From Lottia gigantea (lineage: Eukaryota > Mollusca > Gastropoda > Lottiidae), in NCBI RefSeq assembly GCF_000327385.1, contig NW_008706746.1, forward strand, positions 9,058,628 to 9,122,627: a stretch of 64,000 nucleotides of DNA. Direction: 5' to 3'. The notes under the pieces are model-generated. The model was not told the DNA's origin. It worked only from the letters and a program-made list of their open reading frames with translations, and did no database searches. Both the position numbers and the translations under genes were made by a program. Positions 23,246 to 36,190 of this stretch are shown here, piece after piece. Within the stretch, counting starts at the first letter, position 1. Each line of letters opens with the position of its first letter.

Positions 23246-26200
23246 TTATTTTCCAATACAGAAATCTCTAAAGACAACATCTAGAATTTCCTCTGATGAT
23301 ATTTTACCAGTTATTTTGCCGATTTCTCGTAAAGCAAGATGTAGTTGATGAGCTGCCAGGACGACATCTTCTAGTTCTATATATTGTTTATACTGATTGA
23401 GATGATATATACAGTTATGTAAATGAGTTCGATGACGAGTCTGTGTTAAACTAGGGTTTCCAGCCAAAGGATTACCACATCTGAAATTAACATTTGAATT
23501 AATGAATTAATGCGGGCTAACTGTTTATCATAATTTAATCAACATTCAAACTGTCTAAGTACCAGTAATAATAGAATTAAACCATACAGACTAATTGTTA
23601 ATCAAAACTTCAATGTCAGATGGTGCAAAAAAGAGAACACCAAGTAAAAACAAGAATCAAAGGCTAGGCTTGAAAATGAAATATTCATTGACATAATAGG
23701 AAGTAGACAGAGACAACTGTTAGCTGCACTTTAACATAAGAATATTGAGGTCAACCTATAAGTGCCAACTTGTATACACATTAAGTATAGTAATGTCATA
23801 CTTGCAATTATTTCATTCAGGTAGCTTAAAGTTGCAAAATAATATTGAAATACTTACAAATTTTTTATTTTTTCTGTTAGCAAGGCTAAAAAATCATCTA
23901 TACCATCTTGTGTAACACAGGATAATTTAGCAATAGTTTTAAGATCTCTTGATTTAATATCAATATTGTTCTTGAGCAAATCTATCTTATTCAGAACTAA
24001 TATCACTTCTGACAGATCTATTTCATCATTTGAAGACTCCCCAACACTGTCCAAGCACAGATCTGAGTCTTTGTCTTTACTGGTCATGTTCATATCATTC
24101 TGTGAATTACATTGATTGTTCAGATTCACTGATTCTGAATTTAAATTAGAGTCTACTTCAGTCGTAATTCCGAGCTCCTTCAAATGTTTGCTTATAAAAT
24201 CCTGAGTATTTGACATTTTTGATAAAAGTTTAGTAGAATCTACGACAATTACTTTAATGTCTGCTTCTTGTGCTCTGAAAATAATTTAAAATTATCATAT
24301 TGATATTTGTTTATAAATAATACAAAAGTAAAGTAAAATATGTTAACTGAAGATATTAACATCCAAAACTTCGCGCATGAGCTAAATACCAGAATCATAT
24401 GTAGATATCAACTGAGAAGGTTAAGAATACAAAAAAGCTCACTTATTATTCCTTTTCGACATTGAGTCCATGAGGCTGATGATTTAATGGATGTAATCAG
24501 ATCTCCAAATTTGAAAATTTGAATAGTATAAATTCCATGCAGCCTTTAAAACAAGACAAAGAGTATTTGAAAATGATACCTTTTAATGGCTCTTCTGATT
24601 CCCTCAACTTCAATAATATCATCATCTGCTTGATGTAGCCCTGCTGTATCTGATAGTAATACTGGATAACCACCGATATTTACAGCTGATTCTATAATAT
24701 CTCTGGTAGTACCAGCTATAGGTGAGACTATGGCAGCTGGTCTTCTACCTACAATAATATCAATATAAGATAACCACCAATATTAACAGCTGATTCTATA
24801 ACATCTCTAGTAGTACCAGCTATAGGTGAGACTATGGCAGCTGGTCTTCTACCTACAATAATATCAATATAAGATAACCACCAATATTAACAGCTGATTC
24901 TATAATATCTCTAGTAGTACCAGCTATAGGTGAGACTATGGTAGCTGGTCTTCTACCTACAATAATATCAATATAAGATAACCACCAATATTAACAGCTG
25001 ATTCTATAATATCTCTAGTAGTACCAGCTATAGGTGAGACTATGGCAGCTGGTCTTCTACCTACAATAATATCAATATAAGATAACCACCAATATTAACA
25101 GCTGATTCTATAATATCTCTAGTAGTACCAGCTATAGGTGAGACTATGGCAGCTGGACTTCTACCTACAATAATATCAATATAAGATAACCACCAATATT
25201 AACAGATGATTCTATAATATCTCTGGTAGTACCAGCTATAGGTGAGACTATGGCAGCTGGTCTTCTACCTACAATAATATCAATATAAGATAACCACCAA
25301 TATTAACAGCTGATTCTATAATATCTCTAGTAGTACCAGCTATAGGTGAGACTATGGCAGCTGGACTTCTACCTACAATAATATCAATATAAGATAACCA
25401 CCAATATTAACAGCTGATTCTATAACATCTCTAGTAGTACCAGCTATAGGTGAGACTATGGCAGCTGGTCTTCTACCTACAATAATATCAATATAAGATA
25501 ACCACCAATATTAACAGCTGATTCTATAATATCTCTAGTAGTACCAGCTATAGGTGAGACTATGGCAGCTGGTCTTCTACCTACAATAATATCAATATAA
25601 GATAACCACCAATATTAACAGCTGATTCTATAATATCTCTAGTAGTACCAGCTATAGGTGAGACTATGGCAGCTGGTCTTCTACCTACAATAATATCAAT
25701 ATAAGATAACCACCAATATTAACAGCTGATTCTATAATATCTCTAGTAGTACCAGCTATAGGTGAGACTATGGCAGCTGGACTTCTACCTACAATAATAT
25801 CAATATAAGATAACCACCAATATTAACAGATGATTCTATAATATCTCTGGTAGTACCAGCTATAGGTGAAACTATGGCAGCTGGTCTTCTACCTACAATA
25901 ATATCAATATAAGATAACCACCAATATTAACAGCTGATTCTATAATATCTCTAGTAGTACCAGCTATAGGTGAGACTATGGCAGCTGGTCTTCTACCTAC
26001 AATAATATCAATATAAGATAACCATCCATATTAACAGCTGATTCTATATCTCTAGTAGTACCAGCTATATTTGAGACTATGGCAGCTGGACTTCTACCTA
26101 CAATAATATCAATATAAGATAACCACTGATATTAACAGATGATGGTCTTTAACTTTAATTCATATCACAAGAACCTTTGAATCCTCATTTCTCAAGAGGT

Positions 26201-28191
26201 TAAACTCCCTTTACAATTTATAGTAATAAAATCATAGGCATAGACATTGGGGTGCTCTATGATGATCAGGAACAAGAGTTATTGCCCTTGTCACTGACTA
26301 ATGAATATATAGATTTTCATAAAAAAAATATTTCTTTCACTTTCAAACCATTTTCAAGAAACATTAAATTTATCAGATGGGCATATCTGGGTATGATTCA
26401 CTAGTTTTCAACATTTCAAAACATATTATCTTAAAATTACTTACATAACAGATTTAATAAACTACTTTTACCAACATTAGGCTGACCAATAATGACCACA
26501 TGTACTCCAGATCTCAGTCTTTCACCTTTTCTATTGTCTTTTAGATGATTTTCAATCTTCACATATAACTTCTTAATTTCTTCATTCACTATGAAATAAT
26601 TCCAAAATATATCTACATCAATTTCATTTCTATCTCATTAATATTGTCTGTTTGTGGACTTGATGAGTGGAGATTTATATACACTTGATTTAAGATACAA
26701 ATAGTCACCTGTTTGAATAACATCATCTTCTATATTTTCATCTTCACCAAAATCTATGTAGGCTTCTATATTAGCTGCACACTGAAGATAAAAACCATAC
26801 AGGCTTTAACTGACTATGTACTAATATATGATATTGAGTGATACCATATTACCCAAATACAATAATGCCATATGTAAGGTAACAATATAATCTTTAACTT
26901 AACATGAAAGTATTATCAAAAAGTGTTCTTTTTCCACAGAACCTTTGTTCTCTGTTAAAGACTACAATCCCCTGTTTCTAAATCATAAACAGAACTTGCA
27001 TGAATTAGGGGGGTTTGACTGAAAAGAAATTTATCACCTTAACAAGAATTTGTCTCCAGCTCATATAAAGTTGACTCAAATCACCATCCATTTGTCTTAA
27101 AGCTTGTTTACGTTGGATTTCTGTTTCAGCATGAATTAAATCAGCCAAACCCTCCACTTCAGTCAGATCTAACTTATTGTTCATAAATGCCCTGAAAATA
27201 GAACAGAATCAATTTTTTCAATTAGATTTTGCTTCTTTTTAGAGTCTCCTTGGATATAAATCAGAAAAAATTTTGTCTGCATTATATTGAGCATATAGGA
27301 AATACATTGGACAACCTTTTGCCTTGTCTTTTCCACTCATCTTTTTCATACTGTATATATAACCTGGTAAGAATAACTGTTTTATTATTGCTCTCAGCAT
27401 AGGAGCCTAGACTTTAAATTTCTGAAGCATTATGTACATCATTTGAACAGTCCATGGTTGAAGTTAAGTTTCCTTGACTCAAATGTGTTCACCTTTTAGT
27501 AAACTCTCCAGCCTCTGCTGTCCGTAAACCTGGTATACTGCCTAGAGCATCATACATAGCTGTAGTAACAGCAGAACCACCATGGACCTGAAACTCTGCA
27601 CAATCCTCACCAGTGAAACTCTTGGGACCTGAAATTAAGAGTATTTTACAATTGTATATGGAGATAATCTGATTCAGATCTGGACATTTCTTTTTTGTGG
27701 AATAAAACTTATTCCTGAAGATTATCACACTTGATAACATCTTGATTTGTATTTTGATGAGATTAATCTGGAAATAAAATACTACTGTTTCAATAGATAT
27801 TCTTCTTAGGTATTTAGGCTTGATATAAAAGACACAAGTATTTAATTATGTAGTGAAGTCCTAGCTTACAAAAACAGTTTTAAAACCGTCAGAACCTACA
27901 TGGAAACCATAGCAATAATCCTTTATCAATAGCTTCAAAGGACACAGGATGATAAAACTTCATCAGATGAGATTTTCTTGGTGCTGGTAAACTGTCTCTA
28001 TTTATCACCTTTTTAACAGCATCAGATGCCTGTGGCCCTGAAACTCTTATGACAGCAACACCACATTTACCATGACCAGAAGATAAGGAGTAGATAGTTC
28101 CTCGGTTTATCAAACTGTGTGTTGATTGTTTTCGTGAGTAGCTCATCAATTTTGACGAGGAACATTTCTTGACAATATTTCTCATAAACAT
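23246..28191 (-). CDS. GTPBP3: GTPBP3 (MnmE/MSS1), mitochondrial tRNA wobble-uridine modification GTPase
   Basis: Eight exons on the minus strand: 28191-27900, 27628-27493, 27191-27038, 26781-26709, 26588-26445, 24748-24580, 24274-23858, 23480-23246; 539 aa. A basic, Ser-rich N-terminus fits a mitochondrial presequence. Then come the TrmE N-domain ([35 protein letters not shown]) and the helical region ([16 protein letters not shown]). The G domain has G1 GQPNVGKS (253-260), G2 GTTRD (279-283), G3 DTAG (300-303) and G4 NKID (418-421). The protein ends with the diagnostic FCIGK (Cys536). With MTO1 the family makes the taurinomethyl or carboxymethylaminomethyl group on U34 of mitochondrial tRNAs. 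An Asn/Ser/Asp-rich insert lies before G4. Intron 5 is mostly a tandem array. Divergent from CDKAL1. Confidence 0.95.
24769..26140 (-). repeat. 104-bp tandem array derived from GTPBP3 exon 6 start, inside intron 5
   Basis: Units begin (plus strand GATAACCACC) at 24769, 24873, 24977, 25081, 25185, 25289, 25393, 25497, 25601, 25705, 25809, 25913 and 26017, with a partial one at 26118; the real exon carries the same block at 24665. On the minus strand each unit holds the splice acceptor TTGATATTATTGTAG, then the coding stretch for [20 protein letters not shown] through NIGGY, that is, the G2 switch segment. The join GGTTATC|TTATATTG closes each unit. Spacing is exactly 104 except for the last (101). 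The array fills about 80 % of the 1.7-kb intron. Confidence 0.95.
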
Positions 28192-29605
28192 TTTAAAACT
28201 CAATAAAAAAAAACAAAGACAGAGTAGAATGTTACACAATTGAGTGTCTCCAAGCGTTACATCATTTAGTGAAACTTTTCAATCTAATCATGGGTATGGT
28301 TTGCCAATTAATTACAGCAAATATCATACTAGTTAATCACATAGCAGGATTTCTTCTTGTACTTCTTTCTGGAATTTAACTTGCAATGCAATTCCACTAA
28401 AACCAAGTGTTTGCAAATTAGTGATTAATTACGTCATCTAACTTAGTTTTTTAGTGGAATTGTCCGAAGCCACAGACATCTGATTGAAAATTGGAGTGGT
28501 GCAAATTGATGCAAACAGTGTCCCCGATAGGCTACACATAAAAAATTAGAAAACTTCTTTACAATCCCTATAAAGGAAAAGATTTCCCACAAACATCACA
28601 TTTCACATTTCCAAGGCCAGCTTACTTGACTTTGATGTCAGAAGCCAGTTACTGTTCTTATTTAATGACATCAATTATCCAATTATCTGAATTGCATTGA
28701 AGTAAAAAGTTTGTTTACAAACATTATCCACGTGTACGACTAAAATAGACTTCAAAGCAGAAGATATCTAAGGGGACGCAACTGCAAAAATTCCAGACAG
28801 TAAAAAATGCATCCATCCTATTTTAGAAGAATTTTGCAAAATCAAATTCTAGGATATTTCCTATCTTTTTGTATTAAGATGGGATATTAAGGCCGATTGT
28901 TTATCATCTTTTTTATACTAGTCCTACATTGTAAGTGAAATAAATCAAGTCGGAATGATTCGGACTGCCAATATATTTTTCATATGTTAGCTCCCTTGAA
29001 TTAACTCTTTAGATATAAAAGTCAAAAAGAGTCTACACATCAAAACATGATGTTAGAATTTATTTTCTGTTGAAACAATATTTTATGTTTAATTTTTCAT
29101 AAATTTTCTCAAATCATTTAGTGGTAGGTTGGATTTGTAGCAACAGTATACACCGCGAACCACCATTTAGATTTGATAGATTTGAATGGCCCAGCTGTAG
29201 GCAATAGGGTCAAATAGTCCTATTTATTGATTTCTTGACATCTTTCAAACACATGGTCGGACATGAGCATAATCGAAACAGTTTGTTATTTTGACATCAT
29301 GTAGGAATAAATATCAGTTATGGTATTGTAGAATTGTAGGCCTAGCCTAGGTATAAATCTAATGTGATCAATTGATGATGAACTTTCCTGGGTTGTAGCA
29401 ACATTAGAATAATAGCAATTCATGGCAGTTTTCGGAAAATGGTCAGTTTTCTGTTAAAGGGTTTAGTTATCACAAATGTTCAAAATTAGACTTAATTGAT
29501 TGTAAAATACTGTATAAAATGAAATCAAACCCTTGCATAAATTTGATTCCCAATATGTCACAGGTTTATTCTACTAATCAACTTTTTTGCAGACAAACTG
29601 TCAAC
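28192..29605. promoter_or_regulatory. Divergent intergenic region between GTPBP3 and CDKAL1
   Basis: 1.4 kb separates the two start codons, and the genes point away from each other, so both promoters must lie here. It contains a family A MITE (28381-28567) and a CACGTG E-box (28729-28734). TTTTTTGCAG just before the CDKAL1 start (29583-29592) could be the acceptor of a 5' UTR intron. TSS positions cannot be set. Confidence 0.5.
28381..28567. repeat. Family A copy, right half plus centre
   Basis: GCAATTCCACTAAAACCAAG, GTGGAATTGTCCGAAGCCAC, AGACATCTGATTGAAAATTG and CAGTGTCCCCGATAGGC, ending CTTCTTTACAATCCCT. Confidence 0.7.
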
Positions 29606-32600
29606 ATGCCTACAGACTGTGAAAAAACCATCGATGATATAGAAGACATAATATCTGCCAATGATGTAACTGTTGAAGATAGGATAAAAGCCAAGAAACA
29701 TGTGATGCCTCGAGCGAAGAAACACTTGAAAGACAAAAATAAATCAACTAATTTAAAAGTTGTAGGAGACAGTTATATTCCAGGTATAATTTCTCTTTCA
29801 GAAGTTAAATGGTTTTGGTTCTTGTTGAAATATGATATGTTGTATTTAAACAGTTTGTGCTTATATTGCCTAAAATGTACTTATTATGCCTACTTTCCAG
29901 TCTTCTTATTCTTTACATTGTATAAGTAAAACAAAAAAATTAGAATTTATTTTTTTTTAAACAGATATAAGGAAATACTAAACTTCTTACAATTTTAAGA
30001 AAGCTCTAGTAGCTGCTCTGTATTGAAAATATTATATTCAAACCATATTTTAAACAACAAATATTCTTTATTTAAGGTAACCAATCAATATTTGTTAAAA
30101 CCTGGGGATGTTCACATAATAATTCAGATAGTGAATACATGGCTGGCCAGCTAGCCACTTATGGCTTTAAAATCACAGGTATGATTTGATTATGATTAGA
30201 GGCTAAATTTTAAACATTGTAGAGATCCTGGCAGTGTTTTCAAGTTTTTTTTTTGTCCATCATGGATTTGATTAAATAGTATGGTAGACACTTTCTTCGC
30301 AAATTTTCCCTCATTATACTCTGCAAGTTTTTGCCCTCTTCATAAGCCTAATCAGATTCAGAAAAAAGGCTTAAAACTTTAACTATTTCATTAATGTTAG
30401 TTTGATATAGAAATAACCCAGGATCGAGTATTAATTTAAAAGGCTGTCCCGAGTTGCAGTTAAATCTGTGTTATATTTAAGCCAGAATTAAATGTATTGA
30501 ACTTTGACTACTATATTATTTTAGAATCTAAAGAAGATGCAGATCTGTGGTTATTAAATAGTTGTACAGTCAAAAATCCTGCAGAAGATCATTTTCGTAA
30601 CGACATAACCCTAGCTAATAAACTTGATAAACATGTAGTTTTGGCAGGCTGTGTACCACAAGGACATCAGAAGTCTGAATATATGCAGGTAATTTAATGA
30701 TGAACTGTACGGTTAGTTCAATTCAAGGCATTTCTACTGCTGATCAGCTGATTATCATAGGTCAGTTTTTAAAAGATAATGTTTACATTCCTGTTTTCAT
30801 AGAAAAACAAGGAAATGTATTGCAAATAGTCTCAATTTTTTGGTTTGAGTTGGAATTTGATAGTTAGATAAACTATTTTGCTTTCTTTATTCAGGGATTA
30901 AGTGCTATAGGTGTCCAACAAATTGACAGAGTTGTAGAAGTAGTAGAGGAAACATTAAAAGGTACATAATTTATTTTTTTGATTTGCTAGTTTTGGTTTC
31001 TTTCAGATAAATTGACCTATAATTGACAGATATATTTTAATATTTTACTTTCTCATCTGATTCAGCTCAGCATCAGCTATCTTTATCACTTGCCAGAATG
31101 TAAAGGTGATATTTTGTTTGTCTGCAAATACAAGCAAAGGTGACAACATTTCTGTCTGTTAGTTTACATCAAAACTGATGCATTATGCAGGAATCATATA
31201 TTTTTTTGCCATGGTGGTAATTTTTCTGTTACTGTATAAAACTGATGACATATTAGGTTTTTGAGAGTGAAAAGATGATTAGATGATGAAGATGACTCCA
31301 CCCCTCCGCCCAATTTCCTCTATATTTGTAACTGGAATTCCTGATCATGGCTAACTAAAGACACGTAATTGATCATTGAATTCAACTTTCTTCTTACAGG
31401 CAACACAGTGAGATTTTTTAGTCAGAAAAAAGAATCTGGTAAAAAGACAGGAGGAGCAACTCTTGATTTACCCAAAATCAGAAAAAATCCCCTAATAGAA
31501 ATCATTGCCATCAATACTGGTTGTTTAAATCAATGTACATATTGTAAAACAAAACATGCTCGTGGTGAACTGGGCAGTTACAGACCTGAAGCCATTGTAG
31601 AGAGAGCTAGACAGTCTTTTAAAGGTTTGAAACCATTTTTTACTCAGATTCACAATTATGTGGGAGCTGTGTGGCCAAGTTGGGGGTCCTTGGTTGTGTC
31701 CTGGCATAGATGACCTTTTTCTGATTGCACACTGTCGTCATCTGCCAAATCTAGAGCAGAAAAGTAGAATGTAAATTTCCATTTCATTTTACAATGGTGA
31801 ATATCTTGGCTGCAAGTATAATTGATCAGAGTCCCAAAATGTCTTCTGAATATAATTTTGTGTTTTGTTCATCCTTTATATGTACTATTATGAAGGAAAA
31901 GATCTGTATAAGTTTTAAATCTGCTTTTTTATCTGTCTGTGAATATTCCAAAGATATCAATTTGCAAATTGAAAATCCCTCAATTCTTTCATGTGTACAG
32001 AAGGAGTAGTTGAGGTATGGCTAACATCAGAAGATTTGGGAGCATATGGTCATGATATAGGGGTCACTCTACCTCAGTTACTATGGCAACTGGTAGAAGT
32101 TATACCTGAAGGTGCCAGAATGAGATTGGGAATGACCAATCCACCATATATTTTAGAACATTTGGAGGTATGATTTTAGAAATATTTTTTACATGAATGT
32201 TGTTCGAAACTTAGTATATATATATAACCTTCTTATATGTCTTACAAGTATTACTTATAGTAATTGCCATATTTTTTGACTCATGAAATGGATAATGATT
32301 TTTAGGAAATGGCTAAAATATTAAAACATCCGAGAGTTTATTCCTTTCTACATGTACCAGTACAGACAGCTTCTGATAGTGTTTTAATGGACATGAAGAG
32401 AGAATATTGTGTGGAAGATTTTAAACATGTCGTCAATTTTCTTAAAACAAGGTATATATTTGATTAAGCACAATTCAATTGTTCTTGCATGCTTGTATTG
32501 TGGCCATTGTTTTGATGTCAAGGATTGTCCAAGAGACTTTTTAGTGTTTTTTGATGCTAAATGCTAATTCTAATTGATATGTGTTGTATGACCTTGATTT

Positions 32601-35480
32601 TGAGTAATTTAAAGCTACATTCAAGAGAATAAATAAAACAAATGAATTTGGTTATCAGTTTGTAATTTCAGCATCCGCTGGAAACAAACGTTAATTTGTC
32701 ATCTACCTACCTACCTTAATAATCATTATTTTGTAGAGTACTGGATGTAACTATAGCAACAGATTTAATTTGTGGTTTTCCAACAGAAACAGAAGAGGTA
32801 AGAAAAACTTGACTTCAAGGTACATTGGCCAGGTGATGTAATTATAGACATTGATAACTCATAGTACTTGTTTCTAGTCTCTGCACCACTTTTAACTATA
32901 TCATCTATATAAGTAGATTTCTGTTGTAAACCTAATGCTGTATGTAATAAGGCCTTTTGAGTCATTCTCCCAATAGAAAAAAAAATTAAAAGCCTATTTG
33001 AAAAATTGATAAAGATTTTTTACTAATTTGGAAATATAACTGAATGAAATCATAGAAATAAAATCTACTTTGTTTAAGGATTTTGAAGAAACGATGCAGT
33101 TGGTAGATGAATACAGATTTCCAAGTTTATTTATTAATCAATTTTTCCCTCGACCAGGAACACCTGCTGCTAAAATGCCTCAAATAGACAGACAAATAGT
33201 AAGTAGTTTTTAAAATATTCTGTGAGTATTTGATACTTGGCGTTCTCACCCTTCTGGAACACTTGATGCCACTCTGGGTCTGGATTTGTTGGCTCCAGAT
33301 CCCTTTTGGAGAATGCCCAGCTATAATATATTTTGGGGTATATTCATTTCTATCAACACATAGTAGAATCTCATGCAGCTGGTTTAGACAAAATGTGCAC
33401 TTCCACAAGAGAAGTAAAATATAACAATCTAGGTTACCTGGAGTTCATAATTTATAAAAAAAAATAGCTTTTATTAGCACTTTTGAAATCCAGATAGGCA
33501 CATATGTATGGTTATCATGGGACTGAGAGAGTCATACTAACTAGAAAATATTTAAAATTCAAATAATTTTCTTAGTTGAACTTTTAGCCACCTAAAGGCC
33601 AGAAGGAGAGAGAGCCTTAGAAATTGAATCTTCCAAATGTAACTAAGGTACAAAATAAATAATTTGTGTTACAGATAAAACAGAGAACAAAAAGAGTATC
33701 TGAATTATTTCAGTCTTATCAACCTTATAATCATAAAGTAAGTTGGTTTGATTTTTGTGTTTATCATCTGTTGGAGATGTCTCCTATGCATAGTTTCACT
33801 GCTTAGTAATTCTTACATAAGGACTTACTCGAAATTACGATGTGCAGCTGGGACAGCAAACCAAGACTTAATGTGCACATTAAAACTCATGGACAGATGT
33901 CACTGTCTTTCATTGCACATTGCATGGCATTGGTTCCTTAAGGATTAAAGAGATTGAAAAGAAGTTTTCTATTTTATTTGTGTGTTTCGGGGACACTTAT
34001 AGCATTAATTTGCACCATTCAAATTCTTTTCAATCCCTTTAACAAAAGAATCATTATTTTTCTTTAAGAGTTAGAATGTGTTTATACAGAGCGGAGAGTG
34101 AATTTAATGAAATATAGTATATGATACATATGTTATTTGTTGATTTTATTCTGTAGTTAGGTCAAGTACAGTCAGTCTTAGTAACTGAAATATCTCATGA
34201 TGGACAATATTATGTAGCACACAACAAATCATATGATCAGGTACAGTAAATACTTGCTTAACATTTTGATATATCTAAGTGTAGTTTTTATTTTTGTCAT
34301 GTATTTATGCAAATATGGGTATGCCTTAAAGCATAATCAGCCTTTTTAGAAGAATAAATAGTAATTGATGAATGAAAGAAAAAGAAAGAAACAACTAGAA
34401 AGACTCTGAATCCATTCTACCAGGTGGTCCTTGGCCAAACCTCTCGGCATTGACCTTTCCCAGATTATCTGTACCGATTTACAGCTAGATCAACTGAAAG
34501 TATGAATGAATATGACTTATTCAAGGTCATTATACCGTCACATGCCATTTTAGGTCAGAACCCACAGCCGCCATTTGCTCGACATATTAAACAAATGATG
34601 TCCTGTAAAGAACCAATGCTCAAACGGACTGTGTTATTGAACCCCGCATTTTACTAGTAGGAATGTTCTGTTTATGTTTGTAAAGGTCACATTGTGTTCA
34701 ATGCTGTTAAATATTTATGTATGTAGGTTTTAGTTCCTAAAGAAGAAGATCTTATGGGTAAAATGTTGGAAGTTGAAATAATTGAAACTGGAAAACATTT
34801 TATGAAAGGGAGATTACTCACAAGAGGAAAGAGACCACTGAATGTACCTCCTCCAATGAAAAAGGGGGAAGTTTCTGGTAAACCGGTGGTGTCTTACAGT
34901 GAGGTAAGAGTTTTATTTTGATAACTTGTGCTCTTAATACCTGATCAATGAGACAGCGTACTTGATATTTTGTTCACATCTCAAGTCGCAATTATTAAGC
35001 AGTGAGGGTTTTAAGTTGTAACCATTATGTCTGCAGCTTGAAATATGAGCTCTCCTCAAAGACATCACTAAAGGGGTGCATTTGTCAAGTAAGTTACTTG
35101 ACCTGCTGTTACATCTCATTTAAGTGATTTTTTGAGAAAAGTAGCCTTCTTCGAATTTAAAATTTAATTATTTCTCAGTGTAGGAATATTCAGATTCAAA
35201 TAAGGTATTAGTCTGGCCCTACCTTTTCCTTAGCATGATATACGGATATTAGTAGTTCGGCCTTTTTTTTTTAAATTGAGATATCCCTTAAGTATTACAC
35301 TTAAAAATTGAATTTAAGTAATCATGTTAAGTAGAATTAAATGATCAATGTGTTTTTGTTTCATTGTAGACCTCCATATCAGAGTGTGTGTCAAATCCAG
35401 TGTTTTGGTTCAGTATATCAGTGATTGTTATAGCAGCTTTGTGGAGAATTACATCCATTATTATGGGATATACCAGTTGA
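29606..35480 (+). CDS. CDKAL1: CDKAL1, tRNA ms2t6A methylthiotransferase (radical SAM)
   Basis: Thirteen exons: 29606-29783, 30077-30178, 30525-30688, 30895-30961, 31400-31624, 32001-32167, 32306-32451, 32737-32797, 33079-33198, 33675-33737, 34157-34240, 34727-34903, 35370-35480; 554 aa. The N-terminal MTTase domain has three cluster cysteines: C71 ([10 protein letters not shown]), C107 ([11 protein letters not shown]) and C136 (AGCVPQ). The radical-SAM motif is [11 protein letters not shown] (C212, C216, C219). [28 protein letters not shown] and a C-terminal TRAM-like region follow, then a hydrophobic tail anchor (about 529-550), as in vertebrate ER-bound CDKAL1. The family adds methylthio to t6A37 of cytosolic tRNA-Lys(UUU). 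Start chosen at MPTDCEK to match the family; an in-frame ATG at 29519 would add 29 residues but is separated by an acceptor-like site. AATAAA at 35541-35546. Confidence 0.95.
33930..34042. repeat. Family A short derivative
   Basis: GTTTCGGGGACACTTATAGC and ATTTGCACCATTC flanked by TTCAATCCCTTT; the centre is deleted. In CDKAL1 intron 10. Confidence 0.6.
34420..34520 (+). repeat. Family C-type inner fragment
   Basis: TCTACCAGGTGGTCCTTGGC and CAAACCTCTCGGCATTGA are shared with 7077-7140 and 46249-46280. In CDKAL1 intron 11. Confidence 0.5.
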
Positions 35481-35866
35481 AGACCACAGTTAAATCATGC
35501 TCTGAACATTGCTGATTTCAGCTAAATAGATTTTAATTTAAATAAAGTATCATTCACAAGTGTGATGTTGTGTTGTTGAACATTGTTAAGTTTTACTGAG
35601 AGAGTCAAATGATCTTCCTGGTACAGAGTGAAATGTTTCAGATATTGTCAAGTCATATCATAGCCTTTTAGTTCTTGTACTCTTCATTCTTTTATTTTAT
35701 ATTTAAAACCATGATGTCTTGGTTAATGACTGTAAAAATGAAATGAAATGAATGGAGTTTTACGTCCTACTCTAATGACTTTAAAACAAATTATTCAAGA
35801 TAAGAATTAACAAGAACATGGCCTACATCAAGAATTACATACCGGTATTAAGGCAAAAGACCAAAT

Positions 35867-36190
35867 TGTCTATATGTAGCTTTTTGTTTAAAAACAAAAT
35901 CATGAACGTTTCTCAATAAACTTTATTGAAACAAATGAACAGAAAATTACAATGGTTTTAAATTCCTTTAACCAATATTGTTACACAATGTTTGTGAAAC
36001 ATTTTCAATACACAATCTATTCTCTATACATTTCCATAGAGTGTCTAGATGTAGCTTTTTGATTTAAAACAAAATCATGAATTGTATTGTCAATAAACCT
36101 AAAATTACAATAGTTTTGAGTTCTTTTTACCCAAATTACACATTTTATTAAAACAGACATTTTCTATGCACATCTATTCTTTAAGAATTG
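35867..36190 (-). repeat. Duplicated ~150-bp block in the 3' flank of TRMT112
   Basis: Two tandem copies (35867-36025 and 36043-36190) share ATGTAGCTTTTTG, TTAAAACAAAATCATGAA, CAATAAAC and AAATTACAATGGTTTT/AAATTACAATAGTTTT. Lies between the convergent ends of CDKAL1 and TRMT112; the remainder of 35481-36730 is unremarkable AT-rich sequence. Confidence 0.6.

Noticed and set aside
24769-26140. Regular direct repeats reminiscent of a CRISPR array
   Set aside because: Units are contiguous 104-bp copies with no unique spacers, and they contain exon 6 sequence of a nuclear gene with introns.
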